A stretch of DNA of 64,000 bases, from NCBI RefSeq assembly GCF_015352445.1, contig NZ_JADKPO010000011.1, positions 1 through 64,000 of the forward strand, given 5' to 3'. This DNA is from Nocardioides agariphilus. Its GTDB lineage: Bacteria > Actinomycetota > Actinomycetes > Propionibacteriales > Nocardioidaceae. The position numbers were made by a program, and so were the translations under genes. This document shows, one piece after another, positions 18,106 through 30,721 of this stretch (its first letter is position 1; the number at the start of each line of letters is the position of its first letter). The notes beneath the pieces are model-generated. The model saw nothing but the letters and a program-made list of their open reading frames with translations, had not been told where the DNA came from and searched no databases.

Positions 18106-18861
18106 ATGCCGTTTCGCGACGACTTCGACGGGCCCGGTCTCGACACCGACGTCTGGCTGCCGCACTACCTGCCGGCCTGGAGCTCGCGTGCGCAGACCCG
18201 GGCCTCCTACCGCCTGGAGGACTCCTGCCTGGTGCTCGAGGTCCCCGGCCACCATCCGGTCTGGCCGCTCCACGAGCCGCCCCTGCGCGTCTCGGCCGTG
18301 CAGTCCGGAAGCTGGTCGGGGCCGGTGGGCAGTCCTCGTGGCCAGCAGCGCTTCGGTGAGGGGCTGTTGGTCAACGAGGAGCAGCCGCGCTTCGAGGGTT
18401 GGCTACCGGCTTCCGGGCACGTCGAGATCCGCTGCCGGATGACCCTGTCGCCCCGCTCGATGGGCGCGCTGTGGCTCGCCGGGTTCGAGGACGATCCCGA
18501 GCAGTTGCGGTGCGGAGAGCTGTGCGTGGTGGAGATCTTCGGCAGGTCGGTCGAGCGATCGGCCCAGGGTGCCTCGTGCGAGGTCGGAGTCGGCATCAAG
18601 GCGTTTCGCGACCCGTCGCTGACCCAGGACTTCGCCGCGGCGCGGCTGCCCATCGACGTCGCCGAGTTCCACACCTACGCCGTCGACTGGGATGCCACGG
18701 AGGCGTCCTTCTCGGTCGACGGCGGCGAGCTACGTCGCTGCCCGCGTCCGCCGACCTACCCGCTGCAGCTGATGGTCGCGGTCTACGACTTCCCCGAGTG
18801 GTCGGTCGGAGGAGACGACCACCTGGTGCCCGAGCTGGTGGTGGACCACATCGCGGGGTGA
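18106..18861 (+). CDS. GH16-like (concanavalin A-like) protein with altered catalytic motif
   Basis: A 251-residue protein beginning PFRDDFDGPGLDTDVWLPHYLPAW and ending in the jelly-roll strands PLQLMVAVYDFPEW, as in glycoside hydrolase family 16. The active-site consensus E-[ILV]-D-x-x-E is represented by E138-L-C140-V-V-E143: both catalytic glutamates are present but the aspartate between them is cysteine. It has no signal peptide, so it would act in the cytoplasm if the start at 18106 is right. That start has TAGAAA 6 nt upstream, a weaker version of the leaderless pattern. It may be a carbohydrate-binding or modified-activity member. Confidence 0.75.
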   Translation: MPFRDDFDGPGLDTDVWLPHYLPAWSSRAQTRASYRLEDSCLVLEVPGHHPVWPLHEPPLRVSAVQSGSWSGPVGSPRGQQRFGEGLLVNEEQPRFEGWLPASGHVEIRCRMTLSPRSMGALWLAGFEDDPEQLRCGELCVVEIFGRSVERSAQGASCEVGVGIKAFRDPSLTQDFAAARLPIDVAEFHTYAVDWDATEASFSVDGGELRRCPRPPTYPLQLMVAVYDFPEWSVGGDDHLVPELVVDHIAG

Positions 18862-19201
18862 TCCACTAGTGAGGCTGACCGGCCGGCAACGGGGGGTCAG
18901 CGCGACCGGTCAGCCCTGGGGGACCCCTGTTTCTGGCGCGGCGCGGGGCACTCCGCCTGGTCACGACGCGACGGGGGTCAGGCGCGCGACCAGCAGCTCT
19001 ACGGGCCGCGGGCACGCCACGACCGAGTGGGTGACGTGTAGAGGGCCGAGCCTCCACCCTGAGATCACCAGCACTTCTGGGTCTTCGGGCTCACACTTCC
19101 GAAGACGTCGCCAAGGGTAAGCAGCCCACGGATCCAGCACCAAATCGGCGGCATACCACACTGTTCGCGTGGTGACGACGACGGGGTCAGTCGTCAGGCG
19201 T
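18862..19201. other. 340-bp gap with weak gene remnant
   Basis: No confident gene. A minus-strand open frame stops at 18961-18963 and can be read back past 19160 as ...TVWYAADLVLDPWAAYPWRR, then KCEPEDPEVLVISGWRLG and an ending VELLVARLTPVAS. Its composition is protein-like but its third positions are less GC-rich than the neighbours, and no start or ribosome site stands out. It may be a decayed gene or a small unknown protein. The left part holds the inverted repeat at 18873-18915. Confidence 0.3.
18873..18915 (+). terminator. probable terminator after the GH16-like gene
   Basis: GGCTGACCGG (18873-18882) and CCGGTCAGCC (18906-18915) are perfect 10-bp arms with a 23-nt spacer, 11 bp after the stop at 18861. 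Confidence 0.5.
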
Positions 19202-20275
19202 TCAGGCGACCTGCGACGCACTCGATCCGGGCAGGACCGAGTAGTGCTCGCTCACGAGCTCGTCGACGGCCACCGCCCAGGTGCGCCGGCTGATGCGCGC
19301 ACGTGCGTGCTGACCCAGCAGGTGCCGATGGGGGTCGGCGACGACAGCCGCGACGGCGTCTGCGAGAGCCAGTGGCGTCTCGGGGTCGTAGAGCACGCCG
19401 GTACCGAGGTGCTCGACCACGTCGAGTGCGCCACCGGCTCGTGGTGCCACGACGGGCACTGCGCACGCCGCTGCCTCGCGGAGCGCGTGAGCACACGTCG
19501 TCCGCGTCCCGGGCTGCACCAGCACGTCGAGCGAGGCGATGGCCGCGGCGGCCTGCCGGGGCTTGAGCGCGCCGGTGAACCTCACGCTCGCGGGCAGGCG
19601 CTCGCGCAGCCACGCCTGCTGGGGGCCGTCGCCGACGACCACGAGCCGGGTGCCGGGCACCGAGGCGACCTCGGCGAGACGGCGGACGCCGTGCCTCTTG
19701 CGGAGACTGCCGACGTAGCCGACGGCGACCTGCGTGAGATCGCCGTCGGTCCAGATGGCGCGCAGCGCCGGGTTGCGACGGTCCGGGTGGAAGACGTCGG
19801 TGTCCACCCCGGGCGACCAGATCCCGGAGTCCAGTCCGGCGTCCGCGAGGCGGTCGCGCAACCAGGCCGCGGTGACCGTGAGCCGGTCGGTCGCATCGGC
19901 GACCTTGTGCTGCCACTGAGGTGGCGCGAACTCAGCGCGCGCCGATGTCTCGGTGACCAACGTCGGGATGCCGAGCCTCGCTGCCTGGCGCAGTGCCTTG
20001 GCGCCGACAGGGCCAGGCGTGAACACGTGCACCAGGTCCGGGGCGTAGGCCTCCAGTGCGCGGTGGATCTGGTGGCTGCGTCGCGGCGGACCGAACCTGA
20101 GCACCTCCGCCGCGTGGTAGGCCGCGGGTCCCGCGCCAGAGGTCAGCACGCGAACGTCGTACCCGGTCTCGGCCAGCCGGTTCGCGACCTGGCGTACGGT
20201 GCCCGCCGTGCCCGACAGGCGCGGGTCGAAGGACTCGGTCACCAGTGCGACTCGCGGGCCTCGAACACCGTCCAC
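19202..20275 (-). CDS. GT4/GT1-family glycosyltransferase
   Basis: About 357 residues with two Rossmann-like halves. The N-terminal acceptor domain begins VALVTESFDPRLSGTAGTVRQVANRLAETGYDVRVL, the usual GT-B opening with the glycine-rich loop. The C-terminal donor domain has VGYVGSLRKRHGV, VVVGDGPQQAWLRERLP and the nucleotide-sugar motif HALREAAACAVPVVAPRAGGALDVV (E-x7-E-like). It probably transfers a hexose from a nucleotide sugar to a lipid or glycan. GTG 20275 is a practical start just before the first strand; TTG 20347 is in frame and also possible. It diverges from mutA. Confidence 0.85.
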   Translation of the reverse strand: MDGVRGPRVALVTESFDPRLSGTAGTVRQVANRLAETGYDVRVLTSGAGPAAYHAAEVLRFGPPRRSHQIHRALEAYAPDLVHVFTPGPVGAKALRQAARLGIPTLVTETSARAEFAPPQWQHKVADATDRLTVTAAWLRDRLADAGLDSGIWSPGVDTDVFHPDRRNPALRAIWTDGDLTQVAVGYVGSLRKRHGVRRLAEVASVPGTRLVVVGDGPQQAWLRERLPASVRFTGALKPRQAAAAIASLDVLVQPGTRTTCAHALREAAACAVPVVAPRAGGALDVVEHLGTGVLYDPETPLALADAVAAVVADPHRHLLGQHARARISRRTWAVAVDELVSEHYSVLPGSSASQVA

Positions 20276-20444
20276 GTCGACGAGCGTCGCCGCCAGGCCT
20301 GACCTGCCAGTGATCCTGCGTTGAACCTCGGGTGAACGGCTTCCCAATTCTCCCCGGTGCGCAGTTCCTGCCCGCGAGTCTGGCGGGCCTCGTGCGCCAG
20401 CGCCAGAAAAGTCACACCGTGTGGCCGGTGGTCTGCATCGCTCC

Positions 20445-20450
20445 TAGAGT
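20445..20450 (+). promoter_or_regulatory. -10 hexamer for leaderless mutA
   Basis: TAGAGT ends 7 nt before ATG 20458, an ideal leaderless spacing. It supports that ATG over in-frame starts further upstream. Confidence 0.6.
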
Positions 20451-20457
20451 GCGATTC

Positions 20458-22173
20458 ATGAGCCCGGGCAGTGGTCGGTCGGACCCCGTCGAAGGTGGTC
20501 TTCCCGAGCCCGCCGAGCTGGAGCCGGTGGCGGGCAGCCTGGCGCTCGACCTGGATGGTCCCGATGGTGCTGCCGCGACGCGGGCGGACTGGGAGAAGGC
20601 GGCTGCCGCCGTGCTGCGCAAGAGCAGGCGGATCGGCGAGGGCGATCCCGACGACGTCGTCTGGGCCCGGCTCAGCCGGACCACGCTGGACGGTGTGCAG
20701 ATCGGGCCGCTCGGCATCCCCGGTGAGGTCGATGACCTGGCCGGCCCTGCACGCCCGACGTCCCCGGGCGGACACGACATCCGCATCGAGCTGCTGGGCG
20801 CCGACGAGCGGCGGCTCAACACCGAGGCGCTTGCCGACCTTGAGGGTGGGGCGACCTCGCTGTGGCTGCACGCCGACCGGGCGACCGGCCTGCACGCCGT
20901 ACTCGATGGGGTGCTGCTGGACCTCGCACCCGTGGTCCTGGACCCCGTTGGTGAGCCCGTGGTGGTTGCCCAGCGGTTCCTCGACAGGCTCGGCGACACC
21001 ACGCCGGCCGAGGGCACCAACCTCGGCGCGCCCGCCACGGCAGCAGACGAGGAGCTGGTGGCCGTTGCCCACCTGGCCCTCGACGCCGGCGTCCGCGCGG
21101 TCGTCGTCGATGGGTCGGCCATCCACGACGGGGGTGCGAGCGACGGCCAGGAGCTCGGTTGGTCGATGGCGGCGGCTGTGCGCGTCCTGCGAGTCCTGGA
21201 GTCCGCCGGGGTGGAGCCCGAGCGGGCGGCCGGTCTGATCGAGTTCCGCTACGCCGCCACCGACGAGCAGTTCCCGACCATCGCCAAGATGAGGGCGGCA
21301 CGTGTGCTGTGGAGCAGGGTGCTGCAGGCCTGCGGGACCGCGCCGGTCGAGCAGCGGCAGCACGCGGTGACGAGCCGCCCGATGATGAGCAGGTACGACC
21401 CGTGGGTCAACATGCTGCGCTCCACGGTGGCCGCGTTCTCGGCGACCGTCGGCGGGGCAGATGCGGTGACGGTGCAGCCGTTCGACCGTCCGCTCGGCCG
21501 TCCCGACGCCTTCGGCCGCCGCATCGCCCGCAACCAGATGCACCTGCTGCTCTCGGAGTCCCACGTCGGCGCCGTCGCCGACCCCGCGGGTGGCGCATGG
21601 GCCGTCGAGCGGCTCACCCACGACCTGGCGGCGGCCGGTTGGCGGCAGCTGCAGGCCTTGGAGGGCGGTGCCTGCATCGATGACGCGATCGCGACCACCG
21701 TCTCCGCACGCGATCGCCAGGTGGCACTGCGCACGCGGCCGATCACGGGGCTCACCGAGTTCCCCAACCTCGCGGAGACCTTGCCCGAGCGGGAGGGCGG
21801 GCCCGACGCCGTACGACGCCATGGCGCGCCCTTCGAAGCGCTGCGCGACGACCCCGCGAAGGCGTCCGTCTTCCTGGCCACGCTGGGGCCGGTGGCGGCG
21901 CACACGGCACGAGCGACGTTCGCCACCAACCTGCTCGCGGCCGGTGGCATCGGCGTCGAGAGCGGGACCTACGACGGGCAGCGCGTCGTCTGCCTCGCCG
22001 GGGCGGAGGCGGCCTACGACGGGTCGGGGGAGCAGACCGCTGCCGCGCTCCGCGAGGCCGGAGCGCAGCGAGTCATCGTCGCGGGCAAGCCGCGCGACTG
22101 GGCCGACGACTCGTGCGCGATGGGCGTCGACGCGCTGGCGTTCCTGACCCGCACGAGGGAGGCGCTGGCATGA
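20458..22173 (+). CDS. mutA: methylmalonyl-CoA mutase small (beta) subunit
   Basis: A 571-residue homologue of MutA, the non-catalytic partner of the heterodimeric B12-dependent methylmalonyl-CoA mutase. The barrel region has [29 protein letters not shown] and the [29 protein letters not shown] segment shared with MutB. The C-terminal B12-like domain ([27 protein letters not shown]) lacks the D-x-H-x-x-G cobalamin motif, as expected for the small subunit. The stop overlaps the mutB start (ATGA), so the two are translationally coupled. Transcription probably starts at the ATG from the TAGAGT promoter; I see no cobalamin riboswitch upstream. Confidence 0.93.
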   Translation: MSPGSGRSDPVEGGLPEPAELEPVAGSLALDLDGPDGAAATRADWEKAAAAVLRKSRRIGEGDPDDVVWARLSRTTLDGVQIGPLGIPGEVDDLAGPARPTSPGGHDIRIELLGADERRLNTEALADLEGGATSLWLHADRATGLHAVLDGVLLDLAPVVLDPVGEPVVVAQRFLDRLGDTTPAEGTNLGAPATAADEELVAVAHLALDAGVRAVVVDGSAIHDGGASDGQELGWSMAAAVRVLRVLESAGVEPERAAGLIEFRYAATDEQFPTIAKMRAARVLWSRVLQACGTAPVEQRQHAVTSRPMMSRYDPWVNMLRSTVAAFSATVGGADAVTVQPFDRPLGRPDAFGRRIARNQMHLLLSESHVGAVADPAGGAWAVERLTHDLAAAGWRQLQALEGGACIDDAIATTVSARDRQVALRTRPITGLTEFPNLAETLPEREGGPDAVRRHGAPFEALRDDPAKASVFLATLGPVAAHTARATFATNLLAAGGIGVESGTYDGQRVVCLAGAEAAYDGSGEQTAAALREAGAQRVIVAGKPRDWADDSCAMGVDALAFLTRTREALA

Positions 22174-24350
22174 GCATCCCGGAGTCCTTCGCCGACGTGC
22201 CGCTCGTCTCACCGGGTTTCGAGACAGGCGCTAGCGCGCCTTCCTCAACCAACGGTGAGAGCTGGCTGAGCCCGGAGGGCATCGAGATCAGGCCGATCTA
22301 CGACCAGCGCGACCTCGCGGGCCTCGACGCACTCGACACGTGGCCGGGGTTCAGCCCGTTCCTGCGTGGCCCCTACCCCACGATGTACACCACCCAGCCG
22401 TGGACGATCCGGCAGTACGCCGGGTTCTCGACCGCCGAGGAGAGCAACGCGTTCTACCGGCGCAACCTGGCGGCCGGACAGAAGGGGCTCAGCGTCGCCT
22501 TCGACCTGGCCACCCACCGCGGCTACGACTCCGACCACCCGCGGGTGAGGGGCGATGTCGGCATGGCCGGTGTCGCGATCGACTCGATCTACGACGCGCG
22601 CACGCTGTTCGACGGCATCCCGCTCGACCAGATGAGTGTGAGCATGACCATGAACGGCGCGGTGCTGCCGATCATGGCGCTCTACATCGCCGCGGCCGAG
22701 GAGCAGGGCGTCAAGCCGGAGCAGCTGAGCGGGACCATCCAAAACGACATCCTCAAGGAGTTCATGGTCCGCAACACCTACATCTACCCGCCGGCGCCGA
22801 GCATGCGGATCATCTCCGACATCTTCGCGTTCACCGCCGAGCACATGCCGCGGTTCAACTCCATCTCCATCTCCGGCTACCACATGCAGGAGGCCGGGGC
22901 GACGGCCGACCTCGAGCTCGCCTACACGCTGGCCGACGGCATCGAGTACCTCCGCGCCGGCATCGAGGCAGGGCTCGACGTCGACCGGTTCGCCCCGCGG
23001 CTGAGCTTCTTCTGGGCGATCGGCATGAACTTCTTCATGGAGGTCGCCAAGATGCGGGCGGCCCGTGCCCTCTGGGCGCGCCTGGTCAGCCAGTTCGACC
23101 CGCAGAACCCCAAGTCGCTGAGCCTGCGCACGCACTGCCAGACCAGCGGCTGGTCGCTGACCGCGCAAGACGTGTTCAACAACGTCGGGCGCACATGCAT
23201 CGAGGCGATGGCCGCGACGCAGGGACACACCCAGTCGTTGCACACCAACGCCCTCGACGAGGCGATCGCCTTGCCGACGGACTTCTCCGCGCGCATCGCG
23301 CGCAACACCCAGCTGCTGCTGCAGCAGGAGTCTGGCACGACCGCGACCATCGACCCGTGGGGCGGCAGCTACTACGTCGAGCGCCTGACCCATGACCTCG
23401 CCGAGCGCGCGTGGGGCCACATCCAGGAGGCCGAGCGGGTCGGCGGCATGGCCGCCGCCATCGAGCAGGGCATCCCCAAGCTGCGCATCGAGGAGGCTGC
23501 CGCGCGCACCCAGGCGCGCATCGACTCCGGCACCCAGGCCGTCATCGGCGTCAACACCTACCGGCTCGAGCAGGAGGAGCCGCTCGACGTGCTCAAGGTC
23601 GACAACGACGACGTCTACCGCCAGCAGGTGGCCAAGCTCGAACGACTGCGTGCCGAGCGCGACGACGACGCCGTACGCCGGGCCCTCGATGCCCTGACCG
23701 CCTCCGCCGACGACGCCACGGGAGGTGCCGGGAACCTGCTCGCCCTCGCCGTCGACGCGGCCCGGGCCAAGGCGACGGTCGGGGAGATCTCCTCGGCGCT
23801 GGAGAAGGTGTGGGGGCGCCACCGCGCCGAGATCCGTACGATCTCGGGGGTGTTCAGGGACGAGGCCGGCAGAGCGGCCGACGGGGCGGGTGACGCACTC
23901 GTGCGGCAGGTGCTGGAGGCGACCGAGGAGTTCGAGCACGCCGCCGGCCGGCGTCCGCGCATCCTGGTCGCCAAGATGGGCCAAGACGGCCACGACCGCG
24001 GCCAGAAGGTGGTGGTCAGCGCCTTCGCCGACATGGGCTTCGACGTCGACGTCGGTCCGTTGTTCAGCACGCCGGAGGAGGTCGCCCAACAGGCCGTCGA
24101 CGCCGACGTCCACCTGGTCGGCGTCAGCTCGCTGGCAGCCGGACACCTGACGCTGCTGCCGGCGCTCAAGCGGGCCCTGGCCGACCACGGCCGCCCCGAC
24201 ATCATGGTGGTGATCGGCGGGGTGATCCCGCCCGACGACGTGCCCGTCCTGCAGGAGATGGGCGCTGCGGCGGTGTTCTTGCCGGGCACGGTCATCGCGG
24301 AGTCCGCGCTCGACCTGCTCGACAAGCTGCGACAGCAACTACCGGCATGA
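22170..24350 (+). CDS. mutB: methylmalonyl-CoA mutase large (alpha) subunit
   Basis: A 726-residue catalytic subunit converting (R)-methylmalonyl-CoA to succinyl-CoA with adenosylcobalamin. The barrel starts at about residue 32 ([18 protein letters not shown]), with [27 protein letters not shown] near 70. The cobalamin motif is D606-G-H608-D-R-G611 (MGQDGHDRG). The C-terminal domain includes [17 protein letters not shown]. The sequence before the barrel is unusual: residues 16-28 ([13 protein letters not shown]) are encoded by a 37-bp palindromic repeat, described separately. The reading frame is intact through it. The 3' end overlaps meaB by an ATGA junction. Confidence 0.97.
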   Translation: MSIPESFADVPLVSPGFETGASAPSSTNGESWLSPEGIEIRPIYDQRDLAGLDALDTWPGFSPFLRGPYPTMYTTQPWTIRQYAGFSTAEESNAFYRRNLAAGQKGLSVAFDLATHRGYDSDHPRVRGDVGMAGVAIDSIYDARTLFDGIPLDQMSVSMTMNGAVLPIMALYIAAAEEQGVKPEQLSGTIQNDILKEFMVRNTYIYPPAPSMRIISDIFAFTAEHMPRFNSISISGYHMQEAGATADLELAYTLADGIEYLRAGIEAGLDVDRFAPRLSFFWAIGMNFFMEVAKMRAARALWARLVSQFDPQNPKSLSLRTHCQTSGWSLTAQDVFNNVGRTCIEAMAATQGHTQSLHTNALDEAIALPTDFSARIARNTQLLLQQESGTTATIDPWGGSYYVERLTHDLAERAWGHIQEAERVGGMAAAIEQGIPKLRIEEAAARTQARIDSGTQAVIGVNTYRLEQEEPLDVLKVDNDDVYRQQVAKLERLRAERDDDAVRRALDALTASADDATGGAGNLLALAVDAARAKATVGEISSALEKVWGRHRAEIRTISGVFRDEAGRAADGAGDALVRQVLEATEEFEHAAGRRPRILVAKMGQDGHDRGQKVVVSAFADMGFDVDVGPLFSTPEEVAQQAVDADVHLVGVSSLAAGHLTLLPALKRALADHGRPDIMVVIGGVIPPDDVPVLQEMGAAAVFLPGTVIAESALDLLDKLRQQLPA
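22207..22260 (+). repeat. 37-bp REP-like palindrome inside mutB, with outer inverted arms
   Basis: The core 22215-22251 begins GGTTTCGAGACAGG and ends CCTCAACCA. Its centre is GGCGC-TAGC-GCGCC (22227-22240). TCTCACCG (22207-22214) and CGGTGAGA (22253-22260) are 8-bp inverted arms around it. Read on the other strand, the core matches both ends and the length of the intergenic element at 49622-49658. Confidence 0.8.
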
Positions 24351-25345
24351 CCAGGCCCGATGTCAGCGCCCTCGTCGAGGGGGTGCGCGCGAGACACCGG
24401 GCGTCGGTCTCACAGGCCATCACGCTCGTGGAGTCAAGCAAGCCCGAGCACCGACGCGAGGCGCGCATCCTCCTCGCCGGGCTGGAGGCCGGCCCGGACC
24501 AGCCGGACGCCGTACGCGTCGGCATCTCGGGTGTCCCCGGCGTCGGCAAGTCGACCTTCATCGAGGCTCTCGGCAGCCAGCTGACCGCCGCCGGCCATCG
24601 CGTCGGCGTGCTCGCCGTCGACCCGAGCAGCACCCGCACGGGCGGGTCGGTGCTGGGTGACAAGACGCGCATGTCGCGCCTGGCGGCCGACCCGTCGGCC
24701 TACATCCGGCCCAGCCCGACCGCAGGGACGCTCGGGGGAGTCGCCCGCGCCACCAGCCAGGCCATGCTGGTGCTGGAGGCCGCGGCCTACGACGTCGTAC
24801 TCGTCGAGACCGTCGGCGTCGGGCAGTCCGAGGTCACCGTCGCCGGCATGGTCGACACGTTCGTGTTCCTGGCGCTCGCGCGGACGGGGGACCAGCTCCA
24901 GGGGATCAAGAAGGGCATCCTCGAGATCGCCGACGTGATCGCGGTCAACAAGGCCGACGGGGACCGTCTGGCGGAGGCTCGGTCGGCAGCCCGTGAGCTG
25001 GCCGGCGCGCTACGGCTGGTGCACGGACGCGGACCGCTGTCGGGCGACGCGGTGTGGACCCCGCCCGTCGTCACCTGCTCGGGTCTGACCGGCGACGGCG
25101 TCGAGGGCGTCTGGCACCAGGTGCTCGCGCATCGTGCGGCGCTCGGTGCCGAGGGCCTGGCCGCCAAACGCGCCGACCAGCGACTGGAGTTCACGTGGGC
25201 CCTGGTGCGTGACGAGCTCGAGCAGCGGCTGCGCCGCTCACCCGGGGTCGCCGCCATCCGGGCCGAGGTGCGCGAGGCGGTGCGCTCCGGAGAGCTGGCC
25301 CCGACGGCTGCCGCCGATCGCATCCTGGAGGCCTTCGACCGGTAG
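24347..25345 (+). CDS. meaB: methylmalonyl-CoA mutase-associated GTPase MeaB
   Basis: A 332-residue G3E GTPase of the MeaB/ArgK family. The Walker A loop is GVPGVGKS (62-69). The switch region includes [19 protein letters not shown], the DxxG-like position is ETVGVGQSE, and the base-specificity motif is NKADGD. MeaB chaperones cobalamin loading and protects the mutase from inactivation, which fits its place immediately after mutB with an overlapping start. A TAGCCT just after its stop may belong to the next gene. Confidence 0.95.
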   Translation: MTRPDVSALVEGVRARHRASVSQAITLVESSKPEHRREARILLAGLEAGPDQPDAVRVGISGVPGVGKSTFIEALGSQLTAAGHRVGVLAVDPSSTRTGGSVLGDKTRMSRLAADPSAYIRPSPTAGTLGGVARATSQAMLVLEAAAYDVVLVETVGVGQSEVTVAGMVDTFVFLALARTGDQLQGIKKGILEIADVIAVNKADGDRLAEARSAARELAGALRLVHGRGPLSGDAVWTPPVVTCSGLTGDGVEGVWHQVLAHRAALGAEGLAAKRADQRLEFTWALVRDELEQRLRRSPGVAAIRAEVREAVRSGELAPTAAADRILEAFDR

Positions 25346-25357
25346 CCTGGCCCGGAT

Positions 25358-26542
25358 ATGTCTGCCGCTGCCCACGACCTGGTCGACGCCGCGGTCGAGG
25401 GGCACCGGACCGAGCTCCTCGAGCTGCGCCGCGACCTCCACGCCACCCCGGAGCTCTCCTGGCAGGAGCAGCGCACGACCGAGCTCGTCGCCGAGCGCCT
25501 CCAGCGCGCAGGGCTGTCGGTCACCCGGCTGCCCCACACCGGACTGATCGCCGATGTGGGTGATGGCCCGCCGGTCGTCGCCCTGCGCGCCGATCTCGAC
25601 GCCCTGCCCGTCGAGGACCTGACCACCGACGCCTGGGTCAGCACCCGTCCCGGCGTCGCCCACGCCTGCGGGCACGACGTGCACACCGCGGGGCTCGTCG
25701 GCGCGGGGCTCGCGCTGGCTCGGCTGCACGAGCGCGGCCAGCTGCCCGGACGCGTCCGCCTGCTCTTCCAGCCGGCAGAGGAGGTCATGCCGGGCGGTGC
25801 CACTGCCCTGATCGACCTCGGTGCGCTCGACCAGGTCGAGCAGATCTTCTGCCTCCACTGCGACCCGACGCTCGACCTCGGCCAGGTCGGCGTGCGCGAG
25901 GGGCCGATCACCGGCGCGGCCGACCAGCTCGAAGTACGCCTGACCGGCAGCGGCGGGCACACCTCGCGGCCCCACCTCACCGAGGACCTCACCTTCGCGC
26001 TGGCCAAGCTGATCACCGAGCTGCCCGCCGTACTGTCTCGTCGGCTCGACCCGCGCGCCGGCGTCAGCGTCGTCTGGGGGATGGTCCGAGCCGGCGTCGC
26101 CCCCAACGTCATCCCGGCGGCCGGCGTGGTCGGCGGCACCGTGCGGATGCTCGACGCGGTCGCCTGGTCGCAGGCCGAACGGATGGTCCGCGAGTTCATC
26201 GACGACATCGTGGCCCCCTACGGCGTGAAGGCCGAGGTCGACTACCGCCGCGGCGTGCCACCGGTGGTCAACGACCCGGCGGCCACCCACTTGCTGGCCG
26301 GAGCCGTCGAACGCGTCGTCGGTCTCGAGGGCCGGGTCAGCACCACCCAGAGCCTGGGTGGCGAGGACTTCGCCTGGTTCCTCGACGCGGTGCCGGGCGC
26401 CATGGGACGGCTCGGCACGCGCACTCGTGGTGGCCCCACCTACGACCTCCACCAGGGCAACCTGCGCGTCGACGAGGGTGCGGCGCTGCTCGCCGCGCGG
26501 GTGCTCGCGACCGTCGCGGTCGACGCGCTCTGCGCGCGCTGA
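25358..26542 (+). CDS. M20-family amidohydrolase/peptidase
   Basis: A 394-residue metal-dependent amidohydrolase of the N-acyl-amino-acid/hippurate hydrolase type. The first metal ligands are in ACGHDVHTAG, and the QPAEEVMPGGA and LHCDP segments follow. The dimerisation lid domain contains the LTGSGGHTSRPH motif. The last ligand region is GGEDFAWF near residue 330. It probably releases an amino acid from an N-acylated substrate in the cytoplasm. ATG 25358 follows the meaB stop by 12 bp; TAGCCT at 25343-25348 lies 9 nt upstream, so it may be co-transcribed or have its own promoter. Confidence 0.92.
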   Translation: MSAAAHDLVDAAVEGHRTELLELRRDLHATPELSWQEQRTTELVAERLQRAGLSVTRLPHTGLIADVGDGPPVVALRADLDALPVEDLTTDAWVSTRPGVAHACGHDVHTAGLVGAGLALARLHERGQLPGRVRLLFQPAEEVMPGGATALIDLGALDQVEQIFCLHCDPTLDLGQVGVREGPITGAADQLEVRLTGSGGHTSRPHLTEDLTFALAKLITELPAVLSRRLDPRAGVSVVWGMVRAGVAPNVIPAAGVVGGTVRMLDAVAWSQAERMVREFIDDIVAPYGVKAEVDYRRGVPPVVNDPAATHLLAGAVERVVGLEGRVSTTQSLGGEDFAWFLDAVPGAMGRLGTRTRGGPTYDLHQGNLRVDEGAALLAARVLATVAVDALCAR

Positions 26543-26544
26543 CC

Positions 26545-26598
26545 CGATTCGTCAGAGACCGGCTCGCTGCCGCAACCCGCAGGACCGCTGACGAATCG
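26545..26598. terminator. long inverted repeat between convergent genes, probable bidirectional terminator
   Basis: CGATTCGTCAG (26545-26555) and CTGACGAATCG (26588-26598) are perfect 11-bp arms separated by 32 nt, filling the gap between the convergent M20 gene and the second permease gene. One arm abuts the permease stop. Confidence 0.55.
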
Positions 26599-27908
26599 TC
26601 AATGGTTGTCGGTGCGGTAGGGGATGCCGTCGGCGGCGGGTGCGCGGGAGCGGCCCACGAGTCCGGCGACGGCGAAGATCGTCACGACGTAGGGCAGCAT
26701 CAGCATGAACTGGCTGGGCACCGGTGAGCCGATGACCGACAGCACGCCTTGCAGGTTGGAGGCGAAGCCGAACAGCAGCGCGGCGAGGGTCGCGCGGATC
26801 GGGTCCCACTTGCCGAAGATGACCGCGGCCAGCGCGATGTAGCCCGCGCCGCCGGTCATCTCCCGGTTGAACTGCGGCACCGAGACCAGGGTGTAGAACG
26901 CGCCGCCCATGCCGGCGATCGCACCGCCCAGCAGGATCGTGCGGAACCGGGTGCGGTTGACCTTGATGCCGACGGTGTCGGCGGCCTTGGGGTGCTCGCC
27001 GACCGCGCGGACCCGCAGGCCCCACTTCGTGCGGTAGAGCGCCCAGGTGACCAGCGCGACGGCGATGTAGAGCAGGTAGACGATCGGGGTCTGGCGGAAG
27101 AAGATCGGGCCGACCAGCGGGATGTCACCCAGCACCGGGATCGCCCACCGCTCGAACCGTGGCGGGTGGTTGAGCGTGGCGGCGTTGGGGGCGAGCACCT
27201 GGCTGAACATGAAGCTGGTGATGCCGATGATCAGCACGTTGAGCACCACGCCGACGATCACCTGGTCGACCATGTAGCTGATCGCGAAGACCCCCAGCAC
27301 GGCGGCGACCAGCAGGCCCGCCACCATCGCGGCGCCCAGGCCCGCCCACGTGGAGCCCGTCAGGGAGCCGATCATCGCGGCCGCGAACGCACCGAAGAGC
27401 AGCTGCCCGTCGATGGCGATGTTGACCACGCCCGAGCGCTCGCCGAGGACCCCGCCCATAGCGCCGAACACGAGGGGTACGGCGACGGCGAGCGAGCCGG
27501 CGAGGAGTCCGACGACCGGCAAGGTGGCGTCCGCGCCGGCCCATGCCAAGAAGCCGGTCATCCACGCCAGCGCGAAGAGCACGACCAGCCACAGGCGGGT
27601 GTTCTGCTTGCGGGTGAGCAGGAAGAACGAGTAGGCCGCGAGAGCGGCGCAGACCAGGACCAGGAGCCACGTGGTCGCCGTCGAGGGGACCGTCACCGTG
27701 GGCAGCTCGAAGAAGTCGGTGGGGACCGCCAGCCGGAACGAGGTGTCGCCCTCCTGGGACCCGAACCCGACGATCAGCGCGAGGCCGATGGTGAGGATCG
27801 CGAACATCGTGGGCGCCTTGCGGTCGACCACGGTGACGGCGCGCAGCTGGATCTCATGGGCGGGGGAGACGCCGGGTGCCGTCGTCGGGGTGCTCGTCTG
27901 CTCGCTCA

Positions 27909-27909
<1 letters not shown>
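26599..27909 (-). CDS. ABC transporter permease, BMP/nucleoside-type (second permease)
   Basis: A 436-residue membrane protein of the BPD_transp_2 family, as used in BMP-type nucleoside importers (YufQ-like). After about 40 polar residues there are multiple hydrophobic helices. The conserved segments GERSGVVNIAIDGQLLFGAF and GLRVRAVGEHPKAADTVGI, containing the EAA-like coupling loop, are clear. It pairs with the first permease to form the channel. ATG 27909 overlaps the stop of the first permease gene by one base. Confidence 0.9.
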
Positions 27910-30634
<2,725 letters not shown>

Positions 30635-30642
30635 GGCCTCGC

Positions 30643-30648
30643 ATCCTA
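30643..30648 (-). promoter_or_regulatory. -10 hexamer before the ATPase gene
   Basis: TAGGAT on the minus strand, 8 nt before ATG 30634 and downstream of the hairpin at 30690-30721. Confidence 0.45.
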
Positions 30649-30689
30649 GTGATCGGGGATCTGGGCGAACCTACTGGAAGAAATGCGAA

Positions 30690-30721
30690 CGGGGGAGGCC
30701 GGTGATGACCGACCTCCCCCG
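30690..30721 (-). terminator. strong hairpin after the BMP lipoprotein gene
   Basis: CGGGGGAGGCCGGT and ACCGACCTCCCCCG form a 14-bp stem with a single mismatch around a GATG tetraloop. It starts 23 bp after the bmp stop and probably terminates or attenuates transcription into the ATPase and permease genes. Confidence 0.8.

Noticed and set aside
20276-20457. Cobalamin riboswitch upstream of mutA
   Set aside because: No B12-box-like sequence, and a -10 hexamer 7 nt before the ATG suggests no leader.
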